The translations under genes were made by a program, and so were the position numbers. From assembly GCF_900106045.1 (NCBI RefSeq), contig NZ_LT629802.1, positions 1,426,001 to 1,490,000 on the forward strand: a DNA stretch of 64,000 nucleotides, in the 5' to 3' direction. Source of the DNA: Pseudomonas mucidolens. GTDB taxonomy: Bacteria > Pseudomonadota > Gammaproteobacteria > Pseudomonadales > Pseudomonadaceae. Below are positions 19,625-27,248 of the stretch, in pieces. The stretch's first letter is position 1. Every line of letters starts with the position of its first letter. The notes below the pieces were generated by a model, which saw only the letters and a list, made by a program, of their open reading frames with translations, was not told where the DNA came from and searched no databases.

Positions 19625-19929
19625 AGGCGATCATGGTGCTGCGCGAACCCAGCTCCATCACGCCTCGCACCTTCGTCGCGGCCTGCGCCGTGGCGGACGT
19701 GCAGCCCAAGGTGTTGCTGGAACTGGACAGCCGAGAAGCGGTGACCGAAACCGTGGCCGCCGAACTGGGCATCGGCGTGGTGTCCTCGGCGGAGCTCAGC
19801 CGTGATCCACGGGTACAGGCGATTCCCATCCGTGGCGAAGGGTTGGTGAACCGCCACCTGCTCGGTTGCATGGAGCGGCGCCGGGAATTGCGCTTGATTC
19901 AGGCCTTTTTCGAGCTGGCGTCGAGCTGA
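19621..19929 (+). pseudogene. LysR-family regulator remnant, 5' two thirds deleted
   Basis: Open frame of about 100 residues reading MVLREPSSITPRTFVAACAV and ending FFELASS. This is the C-terminal part of a LysR substrate-binding domain (VLREPxSxT motif, ELGIGVVSSAEL). The DNA-binding domain and half the sensor domain are absent. It abuts the truncated phnX head to head, as expected if a phnWX operon and its divergent LysR regulator lost the segment between them, including phnW. Confidence 0.8.
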
Positions 19930-20045
19930 GGCGCCTGCAACGCTGGCCGGTTTTTGGTGGAACAGAGTGTTTTTGCCCTATAAACTCTGTCGCCAAAGCG
20001 CCGGCCAGTAGATGTCTCGGCGCCATGGACATAAGAGAGTGAGTC

Positions 20046-20750
20046 ATGGGCGCACAGTGGAAAGTCAAACATAAAGAAGCGGCATCGAATGCCAAGGGTA
20101 AGATCTTCGGCAAGCTGGTAAAAGAAATCACCATCGCTGCCCGTAATGGCGCGGACACCGCGACCAACGCCCACCTGCGTCTGGTGGTGGAGCAGGCCAA
20201 GAAAGCCTCGATGCCCAAGGAAACCCTCGAACGCGCCATCAAGAAAGGCGCGGGTCTGTTGGGCGAGACCGTGCAATACCATCGTGTGACCTACGAAGGT
20301 TTTGCCCCGCACCAGGTGCCGTTGATCGTTGAGTGCGTGACCGACAACATCAACCGTACCGTGGCGGAAATCCGCGTGGCGTTTCGCAAGGGCCAATTGG
20401 GTGCCTCGGGTTCTGTGGCCTGGGACTTCAACCACGTGGGCCTGATCGAAGCGTCGCCTGACGCGTCGGACGCCGACCCGGAAATGGCCGCCATTGAAGC
20501 CGGCGCCCAGGATTTTGAAGCGGGCGAAGAGGGTGCGACCCTGTTCATCACCGAAACCACTGACCTGGACGCCGTGCAGAAAGCCTTGCCGGAACAGGGT
20601 TTCACCGTGTTGTCAGCCAAGTTGGGCTATATCGCGAAGAACCCGGTCAGCGGTTTGAGCGAAGAGCAGATGGCTGAAGTCGAAGCCTTCCTCGAAGGCC
20701 TGGACAACCATGACGACGTGCAGGATATGTTTGTCGGTCTGGCTGGCTGA
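20046..20750 (+). CDS. YebC/PmpR-family protein (YeeN-like)
   Basis: 234 residues, cytoplasmic. Starts [29 protein letters not shown], a YebC/TACO1 family signature; [14 protein letters not shown] and [16 protein letters not shown] segments are present. YebC proteins were long called transcription regulators and are now linked to relieving ribosome stalling. The [10 protein letters not shown]-terminus resembles the YeeN branch rather than the ruvC-linked YebC, so this is probably a second family member in the genome. A hairpin separates it from the convergent kinase gene. Confidence 0.9.
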   Translation: MGAQWKVKHKEAASNAKGKIFGKLVKEITIAARNGADTATNAHLRLVVEQAKKASMPKETLERAIKKGAGLLGETVQYHRVTYEGFAPHQVPLIVECVTDNINRTVAEIRVAFRKGQLGASGSVAWDFNHVGLIEASPDASDADPEMAAIEAGAQDFEAGEEGATLFITETTDLDAVQKALPEQGFTVLSAKLGYIAKNPVSGLSEEQMAEVEAFLEGLDNHDDVQDMFVGLAG

Positions 20751-20781
20751 TCGCCCAGCCTCACCTGCGATGCCGCGAACT

Positions 20782-20822
20782 CCGTCTTGAATCCCGCGCC
20801 TGCCCGGCGAGGTTCAAGACGG
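20782..20822. terminator. Bidirectional hairpin between the YebC-family and kinase genes
   Basis: Ten-base inverted repeat CCGTCTTGAA / TTCAAGACGG around a 21-base GC-rich loop with its own pairing potential. It lies between two convergent genes. There is no long T run, so it is a weak intrinsic terminator at best. Confidence 0.5.
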
Positions 20823-20825
20823 TTT

Positions 20826-22142
20826 CTACGGGATATCGCTCAGCGCCTGGATGATTGCCTCGAAACCCGGTCGCGCCAACACCTGCGGCTGACAGCAACG
20901 GTCGCGCAATGCCGCCAGTTGCCCGCGATGTTCAGCGCTCAAGCCGCTGTCCGTGCGCTCCAGTAACTCCCCCAGCAATATGCCGAATGCCCGCACTTCA
21001 ATGCGCTGCAATGCCCGGGTTTGCGGGGTGTCTGCGGTGGCATGGAAGGATGCAGCCCCAAAGTCCCCCAACAGACAATCACCGCTCTCGTTCCACAGGA
21101 TATTGTGACCGTACAGGTCGCCGTGGGTGATCCCGTGACGGTGCAGATGCGCGGCCACCGACGCAATACCACGCGCCATGCGCAACGCTGCGGTGGCGCT
21201 CAAGCGCATGTCGGCTGGGTAAACGTCACGGGTACATGACGCCAGGCTCGGTAAGCCGGCGAGGTTGCGATAACTCGGATCAATCAGTTGCATCACTAGC
21301 GCGGCCTGTTGTTCAGGATGGTCGACGATGCGCCCTTCGACCCTGATCAACTGCGTATGCCGCCCAGCGGCAATGCAAGCCTGCATTTCGTGCAACGGTG
21401 AGCCGTCACTGGTGATGCTGCCCTTGTAGAGCTTGACCGCGACGGCTTTGCTGGTGCCGTCCGCCGCGCTCAGTTGCGCCTGGCGAATGATGCCCGACGC
21501 GCCTTCACCGAGCACGTCGCCCAAGGTCAGTTGCGACCAGGCAATCTCGGGCGTGGTGTCCTCGTCGACGACTGCCGCGGCACTTTCCAGCGGGTTGCCG
21601 GCATACGCCAGCCACGTCAGCTTCGGCAGGCGTAACAGCCACTGCGGCAGGTGAGTCAAACGGTTGGAGGCGATGCGCAGCAGTTCCAGGTTGTCGCACT
21701 GGGCCATGCTCGCCGGCAATTGCTCCAGGCGATTGCCGGCGAGCATGAGCTTCTGCAAATGGGGCCGTTCACCCAGTTCAGCTGGCAACTGGCCGATGCG
21801 GTTATCGGTGAGGATCAACCAGCGCAGCAGGGGCGGCAGCGCGGCGGCCGGGAGGTGTTCGATCTGGTTGGCCTTGAAGCCGATCATGCTCAACTGCGCG
21901 CATTGGCCCAGGCACTCCGGCAGCGCGGTAAACGCATTGTCCGAGCAGAACAACACGCGCAGATGCTTCAACCGATGCAAGTCTTCCGGCAGGCTGCACA
22001 GCGCGTTACCGCTCAGGTTGAGGATTTCCAGGGACTCGGCCAGATCGAAAATTTCCCGGGGGAACTGCGTGAGTCCGCACGACAGGTCCAGACGCTTGGT
22101 GCCAGCCAATTGGCCGGTCTTGAGTTGAGCAAGGGTATCCAT
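20826..22142 (-). CDS. Leucine-rich-repeat protein with C-terminal serine/threonine protein kinase domain
   Basis: 438 residues from the ATG at 22142 (MDTLAQLKTGQLAG). Residues about 15-205 contain seven to eight LRRs of the LxxLxLxxNxLxxLP type (LEILNLSGNALCSLPEDL, LRWLILTDNRIGQLPAEL, LQKLMLAGNRLEQLPASM). Residues about 215-438 form a kinase-like domain with glycine loop LGEGASGIIRQA, Lys in AVAVKLYKG, catalytic loop HGDLYGHNIL and GDFGAAS. All core catalytic motifs are present, so activity is plausible. No signal peptide or membrane segment: cytoplasmic. LRR-kinase architecture is common in plants and unusual in bacteria. Partners unknown. Confidence 0.85.
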   Translation of the reverse strand: MDTLAQLKTGQLAGTKRLDLSCGLTQFPREIFDLAESLEILNLSGNALCSLPEDLHRLKHLRVLFCSDNAFTALPECLGQCAQLSMIGFKANQIEHLPAAALPPLLRWLILTDNRIGQLPAELGERPHLQKLMLAGNRLEQLPASMAQCDNLELLRIASNRLTHLPQWLLRLPKLTWLAYAGNPLESAAAVVDEDTTPEIAWSQLTLGDVLGEGASGIIRQAQLSAADGTSKAVAVKLYKGSITSDGSPLHEMQACIAAGRHTQLIRVEGRIVDHPEQQAALVMQLIDPSYRNLAGLPSLASCTRDVYPADMRLSATAALRMARGIASVAAHLHRHGITHGDLYGHNILWNESGDCLLGDFGAASFHATADTPQTRALQRIEVRAFGILLGELLERTDSGLSAEHRGQLAALRDRCCQPQVLARPGFEAIIQALSDIP

Positions 22143-22465
22143 GGACAGCAGAGTCACTCGGCAAGGGTAAAGGGCAAAAGCTTCATGATAACGAGGTATC
22201 GGGCGTTGGCTCTCGCTGTTGCAATTGTCCCAGGCGGCTGCGGGTGCGGGCCAGGTCGAGAGCCTGGCCGCCGAGGGTCGCATCCAGCGGCTGTCGACCG
22301 ATCAGGATCAAGTGTTTGTCCTGGTCATAACCGGTTGAACAGAGGCCGGTGGTGTGAGTGGTCTGGCGGTAAGGCGGCCAATGGCAATTACCCTGGTGTT
22401 TGGCAATCGCTCACTTTAGAGCGCTCGACCGGGTTTGACCATAATCTGCTGCCGGGTTCGAGCGT
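22143..22465. other. Intergenic region without a convincing gene
   Basis: This 323-base gap lies between the LRR-kinase start and the anti-sigma stop. A 75-codon - strand frame (22183-22410) is open but has no good start or ribosome-binding site. I see no clear RNA gene or repeat. Confidence 0.4.
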
Positions 22466-23218
22466 CTAGAACCGCATTGTCTGCTTGAGCATGTGTGTCG
22501 TCGACGCATCCACCGGGCTGACCATCGCATAGTTGTAGCCGGGGCTGGACCAGTATTCGGCCTGGAGCCCGTCGGCGCTGCGGCTGCCACGGGGGAGCAG
22601 ATAATTCCTGGGGCCGGGTGGACGAATATAGAAGCTGATGCGCCGGCCTTGTTGATTCTCGTAGAGCACCATGGCCGCAGCGCCCTGGTCGGTGCTGAGC
22701 AGGCGTGCGCTGACGGGGTTGAAACCGGCCGGACTCAGGTCCGGCAGACGATGCGCGCGAGTGAAGTAGCGGTCGAGCCAGGTTTGCATGTCGCCGCTGT
22801 CTTGCACGTGGTAGTCGGCTGGCATGATCTGATTCTGCGCGAACAACCGGTAAGCCTGCATGGCGTCAGCCATCGGTAGCAGTGTGCTGGCCATCGTCGC
22901 TTGCCGCGCCTGCCAGCCACTGAAACCACCGATGCTGACTGCGAGCAGCAACGCCGCGGCGGTGGCGAGGTGGCGCCGGGACTGGTGCTTGAGCCGCTGG
23001 CGCAGCAACGCCGGGTCCAGTCCGGGATTGGCCGGCTGTTGCAGCCTCTCGCCCAAGGCCGCACGCAACTGTTGGGCATCCTTTCGCCAGGCGTGGACCT
23101 GGGCCGCGACCTCTGGGTGGGTGGCGAGCCATAGGTCGAGTTGACGTCGATCCGACTCCGGGAGTTGGTGGTCGACATACGCATGTAAATCACGTTCGCT
23201 GGGAGGCAGGCTGATCAT
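22466..23218 (-). CDS. Anti-sigma factor of the ECF sigma factor
   Basis: 250 residues from ATG 23218, whose ATGA overlaps the sigma-factor stop. The N-terminal domain (about 1-85) has the anti-sigma helical pattern (LHAYVDHQLPESDRRQLDLWLATHPE). One membrane segment lies near residues 95-112 (LATAAALLLAVSIGGFSGW), with a periplasmic C-terminal domain of about 135 residues. It lacks the HxxxCxxC zinc motif of ZAS anti-sigmas. It presumably holds the sigma factor at the membrane until a periplasmic signal arrives. Confidence 0.88.
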   Translation of the reverse strand: MISLPPSERDLHAYVDHQLPESDRRQLDLWLATHPEVAAQVHAWRKDAQQLRAALGERLQQPANPGLDPALLRQRLKHQSRRHLATAAALLLAVSIGGFSGWQARQATMASTLLPMADAMQAYRLFAQNQIMPADYHVQDSGDMQTWLDRYFTRAHRLPDLSPAGFNPVSARLLSTDQGAAAMVLYENQQGRRISFYIRPPGPRNYLLPRGSRSADGLQAEYWSSPGYNYAMVSPVDASTTHMLKQTMRF

Positions 23219-23721
23219 TTGAGTATCCGCAGGGATGGGCTGGTGATTTCGCCGTCGCTGAGTTGGCGCAAGGCTTGCCGTGCGCGTGACAGACGGGACA
23301 TCACGGTGCCGATGGGCACGTCGAGGATATGAGCGACTTCCTTGTAGCTCAAGCCCTCCACCGAAACCCACAGCAGCAGGGCGCGTTGCTCGGTGTTCAA
23401 GTGGTCGAAGGCTTGCAGGGTCGACTGGGCCAGTACGGTGCGTTCGACCGAGGGCTGAGCATCGTCGCGGCCGGTGAAAAAATCCAGCATGCGCGCATAG
23501 CGCCGGGAGCGCCGGTGGGCGTCGAGAAACTGCCGGTAGAGGATCGAGAACAACCAGGCGCGAAGATCCCCTTGCGCCTGCTTATCGCCCCAACTGACGA
23601 GCGCGCGTTCAAGACAGGCTTGCACCAGATCATCGGCGCTGGCGGCATTGCGCGTCAGGGATATGGCAAAGCGTCGCAGCCTGGGAATGAGTTCACGCAA
23701 CTGTTCGTCGAGTTCGTGCAT
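23215..23721 (-). CDS. ECF-family RNA polymerase sigma factor
   Basis: 168 residues. Region 2 (about 15-80: LRRFAISLTRNAASADDLVQ, WLFSILYRQFLDAHRR) and region 4 helix-turn-helix (about 110-155: LSYKEVAHILDVPIGTVMSR) are both present. Overlaps the anti-sigma gene by 4 bases. Its promoter region carries GGAATA-N15-CGTC, and the same pattern precedes the divergent catalase gene, so it probably drives itself and the peroxidase operon. Confidence 0.93.
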   Translation of the reverse strand: MHELDEQLRELIPRLRRFAISLTRNAASADDLVQACLERALVSWGDKQAQGDLRAWLFSILYRQFLDAHRRSRRYARMLDFFTGRDDAQPSVERTVLAQSTLQAFDHLNTEQRALLLWVSVEGLSYKEVAHILDVPIGTVMSRLSRARQALRQLSDGEITSPSLRILK

Positions 23722-23752
23722 GGGTTCGTTGTCGTTGTGCAGGGAACAGCAA

Positions 23753-23777
23753 GACGCCTGGGATCAAAGGATATTCC
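23753..23777 (-). promoter_or_regulatory. Predicted ECF promoter of the sigma/anti-sigma operon
   Basis: On the - strand: GGAATA (complement of 23772-23777), 15 bases, CGTC (complement of 23753-23756), about 32 bases before the sigma-factor start. The -35 and -10 words and the spacing equal those of the divergent promoter, supporting autoregulation. Confidence 0.6.
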
Positions 23778-23805
23778 AGATGCTGAAAAATAAATCCTAG
23801 ACGCG

Positions 23806-23830
23806 GGAATAGAATTCGTTGCCGGGCGTC
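23806..23830 (+). promoter_or_regulatory. Predicted ECF promoter of the catalase/cytochrome b561 operon
   Basis: GGAATA at 23806-23811, a 15-base spacer and CGTC at 23827-23830, about 42 bases upstream of the catalase-like start. Identical in words and spacing to the promoter on the opposite strand. Confidence 0.6.
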
Positions 23831-23871
23831 CTGCTTCTTTCACATCTGTGGCCACAGGCCTGGAGCACTTC

Positions 23872-24954
23872 ATGGTAGATCACGTATCACCGCCGCGCCC
23901 ACCGCTGAGCACGGCTGGCCTGATCGCGCGGCTGGCCGGTATCGGGGGGATCGTGGCTGTTGTGGCGGGGGCTTTTGCCTACGTCAACGGCACGCTCGAC
24001 CCGCAACGCTTGCGCCCCCAAAACCTGGTCAACGCGCTGGAAACCAACAGCGGCGTGCATCCCGGCTACCGGCGTAACCATTCCAAAGGCGTGTGTGTGG
24101 CGGGTTATTTCCAGAGCGCTCCCTCCGTGCGCGCGTACTCCAGTGCCGAGGTTTTCAGCGAGGCGCGTACGCCGGTGATCGGTCGTTTTGCCTTGCCCAG
24201 TGGCAACCCGTATGCCCCGGACAGCAGCGTGCCGATTCGCAGCCTGGCGCTGCAGTTCAGCCAGGCCAACGGCCAGCAATGGCGCACTGGAATGAACAGC
24301 ATGCCAGTGTTTCCGGTGGGCACGCCCGAGGCGTTTTATCAACTGCTCAAGGCCGGCGCGCCGGATCCTGCGACCGGTAAGCCGAACCCGGCCAATATGC
24401 CAGCGTTCTTTGCGGCTCATCCAGAGACGGCGCCGTTCCTGGCTTGGGTCAAGACCGCCAAGCCCTCGGCCAGTTATGCCACCGAGACCTACAACGGTAT
24501 CAACGCCTTTTACTTGGTGAATGCCAATGGGCAGCGGCAGGCCGTGCGCTGGGGCGTGGTGCCGGTGATTCAGGATGCAATCGCGGCCACGCCAGCGAAT
24601 GGCGCTGATTTTCTGCAGGAGGATCTGGTGCAACGCCTGGCGGCCGGGCCAGTGCGCTGGCATTTGATGATCACCCTGGCCAATCCCGAGGATCCGGTGG
24701 ATGACGCGAGCAAGGTCTGGGGCGGCGAACATAAAGTCTTGAACGCCGGGACACTGGTGCTGCAGAGCAGCCAGCCGCAGATCGACGGCGCCTGCCGCGA
24801 TATCAACTTTGATCCGCTGATCCTGCCCAGCGGTATCGAGGCGTCCAACGACCCGTTGCTGGCCGCACGTTCGGCGGCGTATGCCAGTTCCTATCTGCGT
24901 CGCACCAGTGAAGTCAGCCAGTTGCACAGCGCCCCTCAGGAGTCCAAGCCATGA
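23872..24954 (+). CDS. Catalase-family heme peroxidase, probably periplasmic (SrpA-like)
   Basis: 360 residues, shorter than true catalases (about 480). The N-terminal hydrophobic segment (about 18-40, IARLAGIGGIVAVVAGAFAYV) is a signal or anchor. The distal histidine motif appears as NHSKGVCVAGYF and the proximal heme ligand as RSAAYASSY (R-x3-Y). Catalase-related peroxidases of this size use organic or hydrogen peroxides with an electron donor. The start at 23872 has GGAG upstream. Overlaps the cytochrome b561 gene by 4 bases, suggesting that protein supplies electrons. Confidence 0.9.
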   Translation: MVDHVSPPRPPLSTAGLIARLAGIGGIVAVVAGAFAYVNGTLDPQRLRPQNLVNALETNSGVHPGYRRNHSKGVCVAGYFQSAPSVRAYSSAEVFSEARTPVIGRFALPSGNPYAPDSSVPIRSLALQFSQANGQQWRTGMNSMPVFPVGTPEAFYQLLKAGAPDPATGKPNPANMPAFFAAHPETAPFLAWVKTAKPSASYATETYNGINAFYLVNANGQRQAVRWGVVPVIQDAIAATPANGADFLQEDLVQRLAAGPVRWHLMITLANPEDPVDDASKVWGGEHKVLNAGTLVLQSSQPQIDGACRDINFDPLILPSGIEASNDPLLAARSAAYASSYLRRTSEVSQLHSAPQESKP

Positions 24955-25490
24955 ATGCACAACCCCGGTTTTTTGCGCCATTGGCGCGCTTGCTGCACTG
25001 GTTGATGGCGCTGATGGTCATCGCCATGCTGTTTATCGGCGCGGGCATGGCGGCCTCGGTTTCCCAGCGTCACGAGTGGTTGTTGAACCTGCATAAACCG
25101 TTGGGCATTGCGATCCTGGCGCTGGTGATCGTACGTTTGGTGGTGCGCTTTTCTACTCGGCAGCCACCCTTGCCAGCCGACTTGCCGAAGTGGCAAGTGC
25201 TGGCGGCCAAGGCGTCCCATGTGTTGCTGTATGGGTTGATGCTGATATTGCCGGTGCTGGGGTGGGCGATGATCTCTGCTGCGGGTGATCCGGTAATGCT
25301 CAGCAGTTCCGTGCAGTTGCCGGCATTGCTGCCGGCCAATGCCTCGCTGTTTGCGCTGTTGCGCAAGGCGCACGGATTTCTCGCCTATCTCCTGTTTTTG
25401 ACGGTATTGCTGCATCTGGCGGCGGCGCTGTTTCATGGATGGGTGCGCCGCGACGGGGTGTTGCAAAGCATGACCGGCAGCAAAAACTGA
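24951..25490 (+). CDS. Cytochrome b561-family protein, partner of the catalase-like peroxidase
   Basis: 179 residues with four membrane helices and heme-ligand histidines (LARLLHWLMALM, LNLHKPLGIAIL, KASHVLLYGLML, LRKAHGFLAYLL, LLHLAAALFHGW). Its ATGA overlap with the preceding gene indicates translational coupling. Expected to pass electrons from the quinone pool to the periplasmic peroxidase. Ends 3 bases before the convergent MFS gene. Confidence 0.9.
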   Translation: MNAQPRFFAPLARLLHWLMALMVIAMLFIGAGMAASVSQRHEWLLNLHKPLGIAILALVIVRLVVRFSTRQPPLPADLPKWQVLAAKASHVLLYGLMLILPVLGWAMISAAGDPVMLSSSVQLPALLPANASLFALLRKAHGFLAYLLFLTVLLHLAAALFHGWVRRDGVLQSMTGSKN

Positions 25491-25493
25491 CGC

Positions 25494-26693
25494 TTAACCC
25501 CGGGATGGCTGCGGTGGTACTGCCGTCGCCGGCTCCAGGGTGCCTATCCAATAGAGCAGCGCCAGCAGGTTAATGGCGGCGCCCAGGCTGCACACGGCGA
25601 TCCAGCCGCCCCAGGCATACATCATCGTGGCGCCCACCGAGCCGAGTGCGCTGCCCACCGAATAGCACAGCATATAAGCGGCGGCCAGGCGGCTCTGGGC
25701 CTGGGGTCGAACGCTGTAGATCAGGCTCTGGCTGGTGACGTGCACGGCTTGCAGGCCAAGATCGAAGGCAATCACGCCGAGCAGCAATGCCCACAGCGAA
25801 GATTGGATGAAAGCGATGGCCAGCCAGGACAGCAGCATCAAGCTCAGTGCGGCGCCACTCACCCATTGCGCCAAACCTCGATCTGCCCAGTGCCCGGCAC
25901 GCGCTGCACCCAGGGCGCCGGCCGCGCCAGCAAGCCCGAACAAACCTATTTGCGTGTGGGACAGCGACAGCGGTGGTGCACTCAAGGGCAGTACCAGCGG
26001 TGTCCATAACACGGTCCCGGCGGCGAAAATCAACAGCGCCAATACCGCGCGATCCCGTAATACCTTCTCTTGGCGAAACAGGCTGAACACCGAATAGATC
26101 AAGTGGCGGTACGTCGTCGAAGTCCGGGGTTCCTCGTTGCTGGGCAGGGCCCGCCACAGCAACAGCGCCATCAGCAGCGTCAAACCGGCCGAGAGCAGGT
26201 ACACCGAACGCCACCCGGCCAGGTCTGCCATTAGACCGGACACCGTGCGCGCCAACAGCAGACCGACGACAATGCCGCTGGTGACGAGGCCCACGACATG
26301 CCCCCGTTGCCGCGGCGCTGCGAGGTGTGCGGCGTAGGCCACCAGTACTTGCGTCACCACTGCCAGCAAGCCGGTCAACAGCATCCCGGCCAGCAACCCT
26401 GTGCCATTGGTAGAAAAGGCCACCCATAAAACGGCGAACGTCGACAGCAACAATTGGCTGACGATCAAGCGCCGACGGTTCAGCAAATCCCCCAGCGGTA
26501 CCAGCAGTAACAGGCCGATGCCATAACCGACCTGGGTCAGGGTAATGATGATGCCAACGCTGGCGTGATCCATGCCGAAGGTGTTCGCCATGGCGTCCAG
26601 CAGGGGCTGGGCGTAATACACATTTGCGACCGACAAGCCACAGGCGATCGCGAACAGCAGAACCACGGCGCCGCTCAATGGGGATTGTGACAT
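25494..26693 (-). CDS. MFS transporter, DHA1 family
   Basis: 399 residues, twelve predicted membrane helices. Motif A-like loop PLGDLLNRRRLIVSQLLLS after helix 2; VLVAYAAHLAAPRQRGHVVG and the motif-C-like GIVVGLLLARTVSGLMAD follow. Probably an efflux pump; substrate unknown. Divergent from an HxlR regulator across a 99-base gap that contains an inverted repeat, a common arrangement for a regulated pump. Confidence 0.88.
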   Translation of the reverse strand: MSQSPLSGAVVLLFAIACGLSVANVYYAQPLLDAMANTFGMDHASVGIIITLTQVGYGIGLLLLVPLGDLLNRRRLIVSQLLLSTFAVLWVAFSTNGTGLLAGMLLTGLLAVVTQVLVAYAAHLAAPRQRGHVVGLVTSGIVVGLLLARTVSGLMADLAGWRSVYLLSAGLTLLMALLLWRALPSNEEPRTSTTYRHLIYSVFSLFRQEKVLRDRAVLALLIFAAGTVLWTPLVLPLSAPPLSLSHTQIGLFGLAGAAGALGAARAGHWADRGLAQWVSGAALSLMLLSWLAIAFIQSSLWALLLGVIAFDLGLQAVHVTSQSLIYSVRPQAQSRLAAAYMLCYSVGSALGSVGATMMYAWGGWIAVCSLGAAINLLALLYWIGTLEPATAVPPQPSRG

Positions 26694-26709
26694 GCTGGAA
26701 TTCCCGTAG

Positions 26710-26728
26710 TGGTTTCAATTTAAAACCA
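26710..26728. promoter_or_regulatory. Candidate operator between the MFS and HxlR genes
   Basis: Inverted repeat TGGTTT-N7-AAACCA. A related GGTTTT half-site lies about 25 bases further right (near 26748). HxlR proteins bind such dyads in divergent gaps. Inference from symmetry. Confidence 0.35.
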
Positions 26729-26792
26729 GTTGTACGGTAGGTGTTCTGGTTTTATATTGCAACTACATTTTTCCCGCAAACAGGTGCCGAGC

Positions 26793-27248
26793 ATGGTCAA
26801 ACTGAGCCGTTTTGAAAGTGCCGAATGTCCGGTGGCGCGTTCGCTCGACGCCATCGGCGATGGCTGGGCGCTGTTGATCATCCGTGATGCGTTCGACGGC
26901 ATTCGCCGCTTTGGCGAGTTTCAGCGCAGTTTGGGGGTGGCCAAGAATATTCTCGCCACGCGACTGCGCAGCTTGGTGACTCACGGGATTCTTGAGATCG
27001 CTCCGGCGTCCGACGGCAGCGCCTATCAGGAGTACGTATTGACGGAAAAGGGCAGGGGCTTGTTTGCCGTGATCATTGGATTACGGCAATGGGGCGAGGC
27101 GTTTTTCTATACCGAGGGCGAGGCCCATTCGGTGATGGTGGATCACGAACAAGGGCAGCCACTGCGAGCGTTGGAGTTGCGCTCGGCAGATGGCCGCTTG
27201 CTGGGTCCCGAGGATTGCCGGCGGGTGGCGCCTCCAACCGCTCGCTGA
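26793..27248 (+). CDS. HxlR-family transcriptional regulator
   Basis: 151 residues. HxlR winged helix: CPVARSLDAIGDGWALLIIRDAFDGIRRFGEFQ with the conserved Cys near the N-terminus (C12), then RSLGVAKNILATRLRSLVTHGILE and the wing YQEYVLTEKGRGL. HxlR members often sense electrophiles or aldehydes through that Cys. The start at 26793 has only a weak ribosome-binding site. Divergent from the MFS gene, its probable target. Confidence 0.9.
   Translation: MVKLSRFESAECPVARSLDAIGDGWALLIIRDAFDGIRRFGEFQRSLGVAKNILATRLRSLVTHGILEIAPASDGSAYQEYVLTEKGRGLFAVIIGLRQWGEAFFYTEGEAHSVMVDHEQGQPLRALELRSADGRLLGPEDCRRVAPPTAR

Noticed and set aside
22183-22410. A 75-codon open - strand frame with Cys/His residues between the LRR-kinase and anti-sigma genes
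   Set aside because: No usable ATG, GTG or ribosome-binding site near its 5' end and no family resemblance. In a GC-rich genome a frame of this length arises by chance.
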